From: an uncultured Burkholderiales bacterium
GTDB lineage: Bacteria; Pseudomonadota; Gammaproteobacteria; Burkholderiales; Burkholderiaceae_C
NCBI GenBank assembly: GCA_903952885.1
Contig: CAJBHE010000136.1
Span: 1 to 30,251 of the forward strand
DNA: 30,251 bases
Direction: 5' to 3'
Position numbers and translations under genes: made by a program. How positions within the stretch are numbered: the first letter of the stretch is position 1; every line of letters starts with the position of its first letter. The notes under the pieces were generated by a model that was not told the DNA's origin, made no database searches, and saw only the letters and a program-made list of their open reading frames with translations. This document shows positions 7,246-15,660 of this stretch, piece by piece.

Positions 7246-9111
7246 ATGAATAGAATTTCTCTACTTCTTGCTATGTGCTTAATTGGATTCGTCGCCGATG
7301 ATATAAGTGCGCAAACTCAGGCAAATGCAGCTGATCGATACCAAGTTGAAGCCAGTCAATTTCGATTGACTGGCACTTATTCAGAAGTCGAAAGCACGTG
7401 CCATAACCTTGCAAAAGCTTATCCAAATTTTGTCCGCTGTTTCAGTATCGGGCTTACCTCTGAAGGTCGTTCCATTTGGGCGTTGGCTGTCAGTCGCAGC
7501 GGGGCATTGACACCAAGTCAGGCTAGGAGTTTGGGCATACCAGTTGTGCTTGCAATTGGTGGTACACACTCGGGTGAGATTGATGGAAAGGACGCTGGTT
7601 TAATTCTTATTCGAGATTTATTAAAGAAACCTGGCGTTAACGACCCACTCAAATATCAGGTATTTTTGTTCGTACCAGTTTTTAATGTGGACGGCCACGA
7701 GCGACCCAGTCCCTACAACCGCCCCAATCAAAATGGACCTAGTTTGCAGGGGGAACGTGTGACTGCTCAGCGAATCAACCTCAATCGCGATTGGATGCTA
7801 GGGCAGGCCAGTGAGATGAATGCGATGCTGAATTTGATTGCACAGTGGGACCCCTTGCTCACTTTGGATCTTCACGTCACAGATGGTGTTCGTTTTCGGC
7901 ACGATGTGTCACTGTCTATGTCGCCTATGTTTAGCAGTGATGACGTGTTGCAAGAAGTGTCTGATCAGTTTTCTATAGACATGATGTCGCGACTCCAAGC
8001 GATGGGACACCATCCTTTGGACTTTACGCCTGTCCTTTTGGACTTTGAAAACCCACGCGCAGGCATCATGCGTGATGTAGATGCTCCGAGGTTCTCTCAT
8101 GTCTATGCGGTCTTGCGAAATCGGATTGGCATTTTGGTTGAGGATCATGCATGGGATCCATATGTCAAACGTGTACAAACAAGTAAAGATGTGTTGTCAT
8201 CTTCACTTGAATTGATTGCTCAGCAAGGTCGGCAGTTGTTGAAGGCGGTGCTTCAAGCGGATGAGAATTCTGAAAAAATGCACAACAAAGTTGTCAGCTT
8301 AGATTGGCAAAATATGCTGGAAACAGGCATTGAAATTCCTTCTGGGCAGGTGAACTTGCTAGGTTACGAATACACCACATATGACAACGCGCCTATAGTT
8401 GGTGGACGCCACATCAACTATCATTTAAATCAGCCGGTAGTTTGGCAAACCCCTGTTTTCAGTAACATTCAACCTGTTAACGACGCCATCACTGTTTTGC
8501 CACAAGCTGGATACATCGTTCCAGTCGGTTGGGTCTCAGTCGTATTGCCTTATTTACAAAAGCATGGCGTCAAGTACCACGTTTTACCTCATGCCATTCA
8601 AGCGGTTGCCGTTCAAGAATTACGCGTGGACCCAGAGAGTATTTCTTTTGATTCAAGAACATTCCAAGGTCGGCTTCGTACAAATATCAGCGGTGAATGG
8701 ATGGGCGCAAATGTTAATTTGCTAGCTGGATCACTGTTTGTTCCGGTTCGACAGGCGCGCGCTTTAATGGTTGCTCACCTGCTAGAGCCAGCTGCGCCTG
8801 ACTCTTTGTCTCGATGGGGGCTTTTTAATACAGCTTACGAAATTACAGATCACATATCCAACCATCGACAACTTCAAATTGCACAATGGATGTATGGGCA
8901 AGATCGACGCATTCGCGAAAGATATGGTGAATCGTTACATCGTAAGTTGTCAGCACTTCGAAAAGAATATCAGACCAGAATGGATCGTGATGATCGTTTT
9001 CATGACGACCCAGACCAACGCATGGATTTTTGGATTCGTGAAATTCCCTATCATGACCCAACTTATAACAAGTACCCCATCATGCGCACCGATCGGGGGC
9101 TGGTTCCTTAG
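7246..9111 (+). CDS. Secreted M14-family zinc carboxypeptidase
   Basis: A 621-residue protein with a Sec signal (residues 1 to about 22, hydrophobic LLLAMCLIGFVA, cleavage near SAQ). The mature part starts as an M14 metallopeptidase: zinc ligands H108 and E111 (GGTHSGE), substrate-binding N180 R181 (NLNRDW), third zinc ligand H210 (LDLHVTDG) and catalytic E299 (GILVEDHAW). About 300 further residues form a C-terminal region I do not recognise. It probably trims peptides in the periplasm or outside the cell; the substrate is unknown. The gene is visibly AT-richer than its neighbours (two hand-counted 60-base lines: 43% G+C here, 60% in rimO) and stands alone between a terminator and tRNA-Leu, suggesting horizontal gain. 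The Shine-Dalgarno is weak. Confidence 0.87.
   Translation: MNRISLLLAMCLIGFVADDISAQTQANAADRYQVEASQFRLTGTYSEVESTCHNLAKAYPNFVRCFSIGLTSEGRSIWALAVSRSGALTPSQARSLGIPVVLAIGGTHSGEIDGKDAGLILIRDLLKKPGVNDPLKYQVFLFVPVFNVDGHERPSPYNRPNQNGPSLQGERVTAQRINLNRDWMLGQASEMNAMLNLIAQWDPLLTLDLHVTDGVRFRHDVSLSMSPMFSSDDVLQEVSDQFSIDMMSRLQAMGHHPLDFTPVLLDFENPRAGIMRDVDAPRFSHVYAVLRNRIGILVEDHAWDPYVKRVQTSKDVLSSSLELIAQQGRQLLKAVLQADENSEKMHNKVVSLDWQNMLETGIEIPSGQVNLLGYEYTTYDNAPIVGGRHINYHLNQPVVWQTPVFSNIQPVNDAITVLPQAGYIVPVGWVSVVLPYLQKHGVKYHVLPHAIQAVAVQELRVDPESISFDSRTFQGRLRTNISGEWMGANVNLLAGSLFVPVRQARALMVAHLLEPAAPDSLSRWGLFNTAYEITDHISNHRQLQIAQWMYGQDRRIRERYGESLHRKLSALRKEYQTRMDRDDRFHDDPDQRMDFWIREIPYHDPTYNKYPIMRTDRGLVP
7351..7374. repeat. 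10-bp perfect hairpin with TTCG loop inside the M14 peptidase gene
   Basis: GCCAGTCAAT (7351-7360), loop TTCG, and ATTGACTGGC (7365-7374) are exact complements, about 105 nt into the coding region just after the signal-peptide codons. In mRNA this would be a compact stable hairpin. No T-run follows, so it is not a terminator. Confidence 0.65.
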
Positions 9112-9498
9112 GATTGATCAGTATGCTTCGCTCTGTATCCCTTGGAGCGGGATTGTGTCAAAACCCTTGCTTTGGCGATGACACGAATATGTCATATCAA
9201 GAGGCGTGTTTTGAAGGCATAAGCCCGTATCATGTGGGCTGGATTTAAGAGTAAATTCTTTGAGGGAAGACCTTGAGAATTTACATTGGATAACACAAGT
9301 GATTGGAACTCTTACAAACCTAGAGTTTTGAATTCCGAGTGCAGTCAAAACGTAACAGTGCTTACTGGTTGCTGTGTTGGAAGTGTGGGTTTGTGCGTAA
9401 TTTGTGCGTAGTGAATATGTAATTTACGCATTTTCGGAGTAATCGGTTGTAGTGTAAGTTGTTGATTTTTAACAACTTTTACAGACTTTTACCCCGCG
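9112..9498. other. 387-bp non-coding stretch with short repeats between the M14 gene and tRNA-Leu
   Basis: I see no convincing gene here. It holds a 9-bp perfect inverted repeat (GTAAATTCT 9251-9259, AGAATTTAC 9276-9284) and two copies of TTTGTGCGTA 11 bp apart (9390-9399, 9401-9410). An inverted TTACGCA lies at 9424-9430, and an 8-bp stem AAGTTGTT/AACAACTT at 9456-9478. It is AT-rich like the M14 gene. Repeats beside a tRNA are what remains at some old integration sites, but no integrase or duplicated tRNA end is visible. Confidence 0.55.
9456..9480. repeat. 8-bp hairpin downstream of tRNA-Leu
   Basis: AAGTTGTT (9456-9463), 7-nt loop, and AACAACTT (9471-9478) match perfectly. It lies 20 bp past the tRNA-Leu 3' end in the direction of tRNA transcription and could be its terminator. 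The U-run is better on the plus strand than on the minus, so the role is uncertain. Confidence 0.4.
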
Positions 9499-9583
<85 letters not shown>

Positions 9584-9600
9584 ATTTCAGGAAAGAGAGA

Positions 9601-9609
9601 ATTGTATCA
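9601..9609 (-). promoter_or_regulatory. Probable extended -10 for tRNA-Leu
   Basis: TGATACAAT on the minus strand (TGA plus TACAAT) ends 18 bp upstream of the tRNA 5' end. No -35 is obvious. It lies in the same DNA that must serve as the 5' region of rnr on the other strand. Confidence 0.5.
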
Positions 9610-9632
9610 AGAATTCAGTACAAACCAGTGGA

Positions 9633-11855
9633 TTGTTGGAAGAGTTTGTCGGCACTGTCTCGGGGCACCGTGATGGTCATGGTTTTGTTCAGCGTGACGA
9701 TGGCTCGCCAGATATTTTTTTACCACCGAATGAAATGCGCGCTGTCTTGCACCGTGACCGCGTTAAAGCGCGGGTTGTTCGTTTAGACCGCAAAGGTCGC
9801 CCAGAGGGGCGAGTGGTTGAAATTTTGGAGCGATCCAAGCAGCCCATCATCGGACGTTTGTTGCAAGAGAGTGGTGTGTGGTTAGTTGCGCCCGAAGACA
9901 AACGTTACGGCCAAGATGTGTTGATCAACAAAGGTGCAACGGCCAAAGCAATGGTCGGTCAAGTGGTGGTGGTTGAGCTGACTGAGCCCCCCAGTTTGTA
10001 CGGCCAACCTGTGGGTCGTATCAAAGAAGTGTTGGGTGAGGTTGATGACCCCGGCATGGAAATCGAAATTGCTGTGCGTAAATACGGCGTGCCATATGAG
10101 TTTTCAGACGCATGTTTGGCCATGGCCCGCGCCTTACCAGACAAGGTGCGTCCTCAGGATAAAAAAGACCGCGTGGATTTGACCGATGTGCCTTTGGTCA
10201 CCATCGACGGTGAAGATGCTCGCGACTTCGATGATGCGGTCTATTGCGAACCCATCAAAGTAGGCAAGGGAAAAGGCTGGCGATTGTTAGTAGCTATTGC
10301 CGATGTGAGCAGCTATGTGGAAACTGGTAGCCCGATTGACGTGGATGCCTACGACCGGGCCACCAGCGTTTACTTCCCCCGCCGTGTGATTCCGATGTTG
10401 CCCGAGAAGCTCTCGAACGGTCTGTGTTCATTGAACCCAGATGTCGAACGCTTGTGCATGGTCTGCGACATGATGGTCAACGCTTCGGGTGAGGTGGAAG
10501 CGTATCAGTTTTATCCCGCAGTGATGTTCAGCCACGCGCGTTTCACCTACACCGAAGTGGCAGCTATTTTGTCGAACACGCGCGGCCCAGAAGCGGCCAA
10601 GCGCAAAGACCGCATTGACGATTTGCTCAACTTGCACGATGTGTATGGCGCTTTGAACAAAGCCCGTCGTGCGCGTGGCGCAGTTGATTTTGAAACCACC
10701 GAAACACAAATTGTGTGCGATGAAAGCGGCCGCATCGACAAAATCGTGCCGCGTGTGCGCAACGATGCCCACAAGTTGATTGAAGAGGCCATGTTGGCTG
10801 CCAACGTGTGTAGCGCAGACTTCATCTTGCAAAGCAAGCACCCTGGCTTATTCCGTGTGCACGAAGGTCCATCACCCATGAAGATTGATGTGCTGCGCGG
10901 CTACCTCAAAGCCACAGGTGTGGGTTTGACAGTTGGCGACAACCCCAAGCCTTCTGAATTTCAAGCCATCGCTGAAGCCACCAAAGAGCGGCCCGATGCG
11001 CAACAAATCCATTCGATGTTGTTGCGCTCCATGTCACAAGCGGTTTACACCCCTGACAACAATGGTCACTTTGGTTTGGCCTTTGATGCCTACACCCACT
11101 TCACCAGCCCCATTCGTCGCTACCCGGACTTGTTGGTGCACCGCGTGATCAAAGCCATTTTGCTCAAGCGCAAATACACCTTGCCAGCGTTGCCAACACC
11201 CGGTGAGGCGCATGCCAAGCTGGCGCGTCGTTTGGCTTCTCGTGTGCGTGAGCCAGAAAACAAGCTGATTGAAAAAGTCAAACCATCGATCGACCTGCAA
11301 GCGTGGGAAGCCGCAGGCTTACATTGCAGTGCCAACGAGCGCCGCGCCGATGAAGCCAGCCGTGACGTGGAAGCCTGGCTCAAGTGCAAGTACATGCGTG
11401 AGCATTTGGGTGAAGAGTATGGGGGAGTCGTAAGCTCGGCCACCAGCTTTGGTTTGTTCGTGACCTTGGATGCCATGTATGTGGAAGGCTTGGTGCACAT
11501 CACCGAGCTTGGCGGTGAATATTTCCGCTTTGACGAGATGCGTCAAGAGTTGCGTGGCGAGCGCACAGGCATTCGCTATGGCATTGGCTCGCGTGTGCGG
11601 ATCCAAGTGAGCCGCGTGGACTTAGACGGCCGCAAAATTGATTTTCGTTTGGTGCGAGAGGCCGATGAGTTGTTGCCACGCAATGGCAAAGATGCTTCGG
11701 GCTCACCCATTCAGAACTTCAAAAGTGCGGTGAAAAAAGCGTTCACCAAAATGGGTGGCAAAGAGGGTCGCGGAGAGCCTAAGTCTGCGTCTGTCGCGCC
11801 ACGCAAATCGGCTGACAAAAAAGCCGCCGCTAAAAGCCGACGCTCTCGCAAGTGA
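9633..11855 (+). CDS. rnr: Ribonuclease R (3'-5' exoribonuclease)
   Basis: RNase R degrades structured RNA 3' to 5' without a helicase. The first residues are a cold-shock domain (FVGTVSGHRDGHGFV). The RNB catalytic domain carries IDGEDARDFDDA (near 10203-10240), whose aspartates bind magnesium. The later AYTHFTSPIRRYPDLLVHR is the RNB end motif. An S1 domain (GGVVSSATSFGLFV) and a lysine/arginine-rich tail follow. The product is about 740 residues against 813 in E. coli; the N-terminal helix-turn-helix segment is missing. No ATG is available before the cold-shock domain: the frame is open upstream only through antisense tRNA-Leu. TTG 9633 or TTG 9636 are the first plausible starts, and neither has a clear Shine-Dalgarno. 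It converges on nnrD. Confidence 0.9.
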   Translation: MLEEFVGTVSGHRDGHGFVQRDDGSPDIFLPPNEMRAVLHRDRVKARVVRLDRKGRPEGRVVEILERSKQPIIGRLLQESGVWLVAPEDKRYGQDVLINKGATAKAMVGQVVVVELTEPPSLYGQPVGRIKEVLGEVDDPGMEIEIAVRKYGVPYEFSDACLAMARALPDKVRPQDKKDRVDLTDVPLVTIDGEDARDFDDAVYCEPIKVGKGKGWRLLVAIADVSSYVETGSPIDVDAYDRATSVYFPRRVIPMLPEKLSNGLCSLNPDVERLCMVCDMMVNASGEVEAYQFYPAVMFSHARFTYTEVAAILSNTRGPEAAKRKDRIDDLLNLHDVYGALNKARRARGAVDFETTETQIVCDESGRIDKIVPRVRNDAHKLIEEAMLAANVCSADFILQSKHPGLFRVHEGPSPMKIDVLRGYLKATGVGLTVGDNPKPSEFQAIAEATKERPDAQQIHSMLLRSMSQAVYTPDNNGHFGLAFDAYTHFTSPIRRYPDLLVHRVIKAILLKRKYTLPALPTPGEAHAKLARRLASRVREPENKLIEKVKPSIDLQAWEAAGLHCSANERRADEASRDVEAWLKCKYMREHLGEEYGGVVSSATSFGLFVTLDAMYVEGLVHITELGGEYFRFDEMRQELRGERTGIRYGIGSRVRIQVSRVDLDGRKIDFRLVREADELLPRNGKDASGSPIQNFKSAVKKAFTKMGGKEGRGEPKSASVAPRKSADKKAAAKSRRSRK

Positions 11856-11878
11856 ATCGTCGCTGAGGCCGCTGGTCT

Positions 11879-13369
11879 TTAACGCACCGATGCTGCCAGT
11901 GTCGCAGCATCGAGTGCTGGCCCGTCACTGGGCCATATATCTGCCACGTGTCCGTGTGCGAACACAGCATGGCTAGCAGCTTCAAACACATCGTCACGGC
12001 GTGCGATATAAGCACCCATCAAACCCGCCAGCACATCCCCCGTCCCAGCTGTCGCCAGTAAAACATTACCCGAGCCGTTGATGACAGCGTTGTGGTGCGG
12101 GCTGGCAATGATGCTGCCTGAACCCTTGAGCACCGCCACGCATTGAAATGTGTCGGCCAAAAGTTGTGCTGCTTGCAGTCGGTTGTGTTGCACGTCTTTG
12201 GCTGCGCAGTTCAGCAGCCTGGCGGCTTCCAGTGGATGCGGCGTAAGCACGGTAGGCTTTTGGCGTTTGCTGCGTTTTTTGAGCAAGATCTGCAGCGCGG
12301 TGTCACGCGCAATCGCATTTAACGCATCCGCATCCAGAACCAATTTCTCTGATGATGACAGCACGGTATGCAATAAGGCATGAATGCCATCGCCGCCACC
12401 GCATCCGCACACCACCGTGGATGTTGCGAAGTCCAACTCAACAGGCGCGCGCACCATCAACGCAGGGTGCGCTGCTGTGACGGCATGATGCGCCCCTTCG
12501 TCCATCAAACCCAGCAGCACGCGGCCAGCCCCGCCATGCAGCGCGGCTATGCCCGCCAGCATCGCTGCACCCGCCATGCCTGGCGCGCCGCCAATAACAG
12601 ACACATCACCAAAACTACCCTTGTGGCTGTTGTGTGGTCGGTTGGCAGTTGTTGCAACATGCAGTTGCAGCCAAGCTGACGGTCTAGGTGAGGCTGCTAC
12701 GCCTAAGTCGTTGAACCACACGTGGCCTGCGGCATCTTGTCCGTCCGCAGTGAACAGGCCTGGCTTGAGAGTGAGCAGGCTTAAGGTGTGGCGCTGACCG
12801 TGGCTGTTGGCAGTTGCGTGATGTATCTGTGTGTGGCCTAACCATTCGCCTGTATCAGCCAACAAACCAGTGGGAATGTCTACGCACAACACAGGCCCTT
12901 TGCTCGCTTGAATGGCGCTTAGCCATTGCGCCATCAAACCTTCGGGGCCGCGTTGGACGCCAATGCCGAGGAGGGCGTCGATGGCGAGGTCAAAGTCATG
13001 AGGTGGCTGCTTAGCAAAGGTCACGCCTAAGGCTTTGGCGCGAAGCCATGCCTGTTTGCTATCTGGAGTTGCTTTTGCTTCGCTGCCAAGCCACGTGACG
13101 ATGGGCTGTTTGCCCCAGGCTTGCAAATGAACGGCTGCCTCCAGCCCGTCGCCACCATTGTTGCCGGGGCCGCAGGCGAGCCAAACAGTGCGGGCATGCG
13201 GCTCAATGGCCATGGCGAGTTGTGCCGTGGCCAAGCCGGCGCGTTGCATCAAGGTATTGGCTGGAAGTGTGGCTTGCGCTTGTTGTTCTAAAGCTTGGGT
13301 TTGCGCAACGCTGTGCAATGGCCACCGGTCTTGGCTGCTGAGTGCTTGCGTCAGGCCCAAAGTGCTCAT
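11879..13369 (-). CDS. nnrD: Bifunctional NAD(P)H-hydrate epimerase / ADP-dependent dehydratase
   Basis: Repairs hydrated NAD(P)H: the N-terminal YjeF_N domain (about 20-220) epimerises R-NAD(P)HX and the C-terminal kinase-like domain (about 235-490) dehydrates S-NAD(P)HX. The epimerase signature GPGNNGGDG is at 67-75 and AIDALLGIG follows. The dehydratase has HKGSFGDVSVIGGAPGM, LTPHPLEAARLL, VLKGSGSII and TAGTGDVLAG. The product is 496 residues, normal for the fused form (often called yjeF). Its start overlaps the dadA stop by 4 bp, so the two are cotranscribed from dadA. A 9-bp perfect inverted repeat lies in its last codons. Confidence 0.92.
   Translation of the reverse strand: MSTLGLTQALSSQDRWPLHSVAQTQALEQQAQATLPANTLMQRAGLATAQLAMAIEPHARTVWLACGPGNNGGDGLEAAVHLQAWGKQPIVTWLGSEAKATPDSKQAWLRAKALGVTFAKQPPHDFDLAIDALLGIGVQRGPEGLMAQWLSAIQASKGPVLCVDIPTGLLADTGEWLGHTQIHHATANSHGQRHTLSLLTLKPGLFTADGQDAAGHVWFNDLGVAASPRPSAWLQLHVATTANRPHNSHKGSFGDVSVIGGAPGMAGAAMLAGIAALHGGAGRVLLGLMDEGAHHAVTAAHPALMVRAPVELDFATSTVVCGCGGGDGIHALLHTVLSSSEKLVLDADALNAIARDTALQILLKKRSKRQKPTVLTPHPLEAARLLNCAAKDVQHNRLQAAQLLADTFQCVAVLKGSGSIIASPHHNAVINGSGNVLLATAGTGDVLAGLMGAYIARRDDVFEAASHAVFAHGHVADIWPSDGPALDAATLAASVR
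11888..11912. repeat. 9-bp perfect inverted repeat at the rnr/nnrD convergent junction
   Basis: CGATGCTGC (11888-11896) and GCAGCATCG (11904-11912) match exactly around a 7-nt loop. It sits in the last codons of nnrD, 33 bp past the rnr stop. There is no T-run on either strand, so any terminator role would be atypical. Confidence 0.62.
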
Positions 13370-14622
13370 CGTTGAAGATGTAATCGTTCAAGGCCCAAGC
13401 CTTGCAAATCGATGTCTGAGCTTTTGCCGCTGATGCTGTCCGCCACCACGCGTGCGCTGCCGCAGGCCAAGGCCCAACCGCTGGCTCCGTGGCCTAAATT
13501 GAGCCACACGCCCGAGACGCCACTGGCTCCCAAGAGCGGCGGGCCATCGGGCAGCATGGGGCGAGAGCCTTTCCACACTTGCACGTTGTCTTGCGTGCGT
13601 GCGGCGCCCGGAAACCAGTTGTCGAGCACGCGGTAAAGCATTTTGATGCTGGCTGGATCATGGCGTTTGGCGTTGCCGCCAATTTCATTGCCGCCCGACA
13701 CACGCACGCGCTGGCCCAAGCGGCTGATGGCCACTTTGTACTGCTCATCAATGACGCCACTGCGAGGCGCATCCAATGGTTCCCTCACGGCCGCGCTGAT
13801 GGCGTAGCCATGCACGGCGGCTAAAGGAATACGCAGCCCCAAAGGGCGTATCAATTGCGTACTGGCAAGACCTGCGCACACCACCACCGCATCAAACGTT
13901 TCGCCTGTACTTTTTCCAGAGGTGCGAATGGTTTTGGGTTGCGCTTTGGAGAGGGGAAGCACGGGGGTGTTGAAGTGAAATTTCACACCCAGCGTTTCTG
14001 CTTCGGTTTTGAGCAGCAGGGTAAATTGGCGGCAGTTGCTGACCTCGTCATCGGGGAAGTGAATGGCTTGCGCCAGTGAGGTTTCTGGGTCAAGTGCGGG
14101 TTCTACGACGCGAGCTTCTTGGGCGGTCAATGTTTTGAAGCCTAAGCCAGCATCACGCACGACCTGCAAGCCGGCTTGCATGCGTTGTATGTCACGCTCG
14201 GTGCGCAGCAGCACCATCAAACCTTGGCTACGCTCGTGTTCTAAGTTCAGGGTGTCGGTGAGGGTGCGCATGCGATGGCTGCTGTACTCCGCCAATCGCA
14301 GCATATTGGCGCGGTTGAGAGCAAACGTTGTGCTGTCGCAGGATTTGCCCATTTGCCACAGCCATTTCCATTCAGCGATGCTGGGGCTTGTAATGCGCAG
14401 CGGGGTGTCTTGTTGCCAAAGGTGAGTCAACACGTGTTGGACCATGCCAGGACGAGCCCAAGGCGCGGCGTAGCCTGCTGAAGCGATGCCCGTGTTGGCG
14501 AAGCTGCCTTCTTCGGCGGCAGCGCCATGGCGCTCAAAAACGGTGACACCATGCCCCTGGGCCGCCAACTCATAGGCGGTGATGATGCCAATCACGCCTG
14601 CGCCAATGACGGCGACTTTCAC
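13366..14622 (-). CDS. dadA: D-amino acid dehydrogenase (FAD-dependent, DadA-like)
   Basis: A membrane-associated flavoenzyme of the DAO family that oxidises D-amino acids to 2-oxo acids, feeding electrons to the respiratory chain. The product is 418 residues, typical for DadA. The FAD-binding GAGVIG is at 7-12, followed by the acidic end of the second strand (VFER). The DadA-like FANTGIASAGYAAPWARPG follows. Near the C-terminus LPDGPPLLG and NLGHGASGWALACGSA complete the FAD site. The start codon is GTG (14622-14620), preceded by a modest AGG 8 nt upstream. Substrate range cannot be read from sequence, and no alanine racemase gene is adjacent. It is divergent from rpsB. Confidence 0.87.
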   Translation of the reverse strand: MKVAVIGAGVIGIITAYELAAQGHGVTVFERHGAAAEEGSFANTGIASAGYAAPWARPGMVQHVLTHLWQQDTPLRITSPSIAEWKWLWQMGKSCDSTTFALNRANMLRLAEYSSHRMRTLTDTLNLEHERSQGLMVLLRTERDIQRMQAGLQVVRDAGLGFKTLTAQEARVVEPALDPETSLAQAIHFPDDEVSNCRQFTLLLKTEAETLGVKFHFNTPVLPLSKAQPKTIRTSGKSTGETFDAVVVCAGLASTQLIRPLGLRIPLAAVHGYAISAAVREPLDAPRSGVIDEQYKVAISRLGQRVRVSGGNEIGGNAKRHDPASIKMLYRVLDNWFPGAARTQDNVQVWKGSRPMLPDGPPLLGASGVSGVWLNLGHGASGWALACGSARVVADSISGKSSDIDLQGLGLERLHLQR

Positions 14623-14675
14623 GGGCGAAACCTGACTGAAGGCGGTTGGATGGGGCTAGGAGACATGTATGGCTG

Positions 14676-14684
14676 TGCTAGAAT
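14676..14684 (+). promoter_or_regulatory. Possible extended -10 promoter for rpsB-tsf
   Basis: TGC followed by TAGAAT (14679-14684) in the 214-bp dadA/rpsB gap. Transcription would start near 14691, leaving a leader of about 145 nt. A good -35 is not seen. Confidence 0.45.
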
Positions 14685-14690
14685 ATTTAG

Positions 14691-14836
14691 GTTTTCTGAG
14701 CTGAAGGATTCGCCTAAAGCTCGTTCAAACATCACTCGCAAACCAGTCCAATCAAGGTGTTATCAAAAGTTTTCAAGAATGAAAACTGGCGGTGATGGTG
14801 GACTGGATTTTAGACCCAACCTTCGGAGTATTTAAT
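14691..14836 (+). promoter_or_regulatory. Structured rpsB leader, possible S2 autoregulatory element
   Basis: CCAGTCCA (14743-14750) pairs exactly with TGGACTGG (14799-14806). Inside that, AGTTTTC (14768-14774) and GAAAACT (14781-14787) form a second perfect hairpin with loop AAGAAT. The RBS CGGAG is at 14824-14828. In E. coli the rpsB leader is bound by S2 for feedback control; that this leader does the same is inference. Confidence 0.5.
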
Positions 14837-15577
14837 ATGTCAGTCACTATGCGCGATATGCTGGAAGCAGGCGTCCACTTTGGTCACCAAACCCGCTTCT
14901 GGAATCCAAAGATGTCACCGTTCATCTTTGGTCACCGCAACAAAATTCACATCATCAACTTGGAAAAATCGTTGCCGATGTTCCAAGATGCCATCAAGTT
15001 CGTCAAACAGTTGTCTGCGAATCGTGGCACTGTGTTGATGATTGGTACCAAGCGTCAATCTCGCGAAATCGTCGCCTCAGAAGCACAGCGTGCTGGTGTG
15101 CCTTATGTCGACCAACGTTGGTTGGGCGGCATGTTGACCAACTTCAAAACGGTCAAGACATCCATCAAGCGTTTGAAAGACATGAAAATCCAGCAAGAAG
15201 CTGGCTTGGATACCTTGTCTAAAAAAGAACAACTGATGTTCAAGCGCGAAATGGAAAAGCTTGAGAAAGACATCGGCGGCATTCAAGACATGGCTGTGTT
15301 ACCTGACGCGATTTTTGTGATCGATGTTGGCTACCACAAGATCGCCATCGCTGAAGCCAAGAAGCTGGGCATCCCATTGATTGGCGTGGTGGACTCGAAC
15401 CACTCACCCGAAGGCATCGACTACATCATCCCAGGCAATGACGACTCGTCAAAGGCTGTGACTTTGTATGCCCGCGGTATCGCTGATGCGATCATCGAAG
15501 GTCGTGCCAACGCTACCAACGACTTGGTCAAAGCTGTGACCGAAGGCGATGAAGAGTTCGTTGAAGTTGCTGCTTAA
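14837..15577 (+). CDS. rpsB: 30S ribosomal protein S2
   Basis: S2 joins the small subunit late, at the back of the 30S head-body junction. The product is 246 residues (E. coli 241). It starts MSVTMRDMLEAGVHFGHQTR, the S2 signature, and has DQRWLGGMLTNFKT and IPLIGVVDSNHSPEGIDYII. The frame extends 15 codons upstream, but ATG 14837 has CGGAG 8 nt before it and matches the family N-terminus. A hairpin lies between it and tsf. Confidence 0.97.
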   Translation: MSVTMRDMLEAGVHFGHQTRFWNPKMSPFIFGHRNKIHIINLEKSLPMFQDAIKFVKQLSANRGTVLMIGTKRQSREIVASEAQRAGVPYVDQRWLGGMLTNFKTVKTSIKRLKDMKIQQEAGLDTLSKKEQLMFKREMEKLEKDIGGIQDMAVLPDAIFVIDVGYHKIAIAEAKKLGIPLIGVVDSNHSPEGIDYIIPGNDDSSKAVTLYARGIADAIIEGRANATNDLVKAVTEGDEEFVEVAA

Positions 15578-15595
15578 TCACGCGGCCCAAGTTTG

Positions 15596-15621
15596 AAAAG
15601 GGGCTTGTGGAGCCCCTTTTT
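15596..15621 (+). terminator. Hairpin with short T-tract between rpsB and tsf
   Basis: AAAAGGGGCT (15596-15605), loop TGTGG, and AGCCCCTTTT (15611-15620) pair perfectly over 10 bp, followed by one more T. Because tsf must still be expressed, it is probably a leaky terminator that sets S2 above EF-Ts, or a processing site. Confidence 0.7.
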
Positions 15622-15660
15622 CACACCCAAATTGTTTTGAACTGAAGACGGAGAAATTAA

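Noticed and set aside
9118..9348. 76-codon minus-strand ORF in the M14/tRNA-Leu gap
   Set aside because: No RBS, no recognisable domain and atypical composition; likely chance in non-coding DNA.
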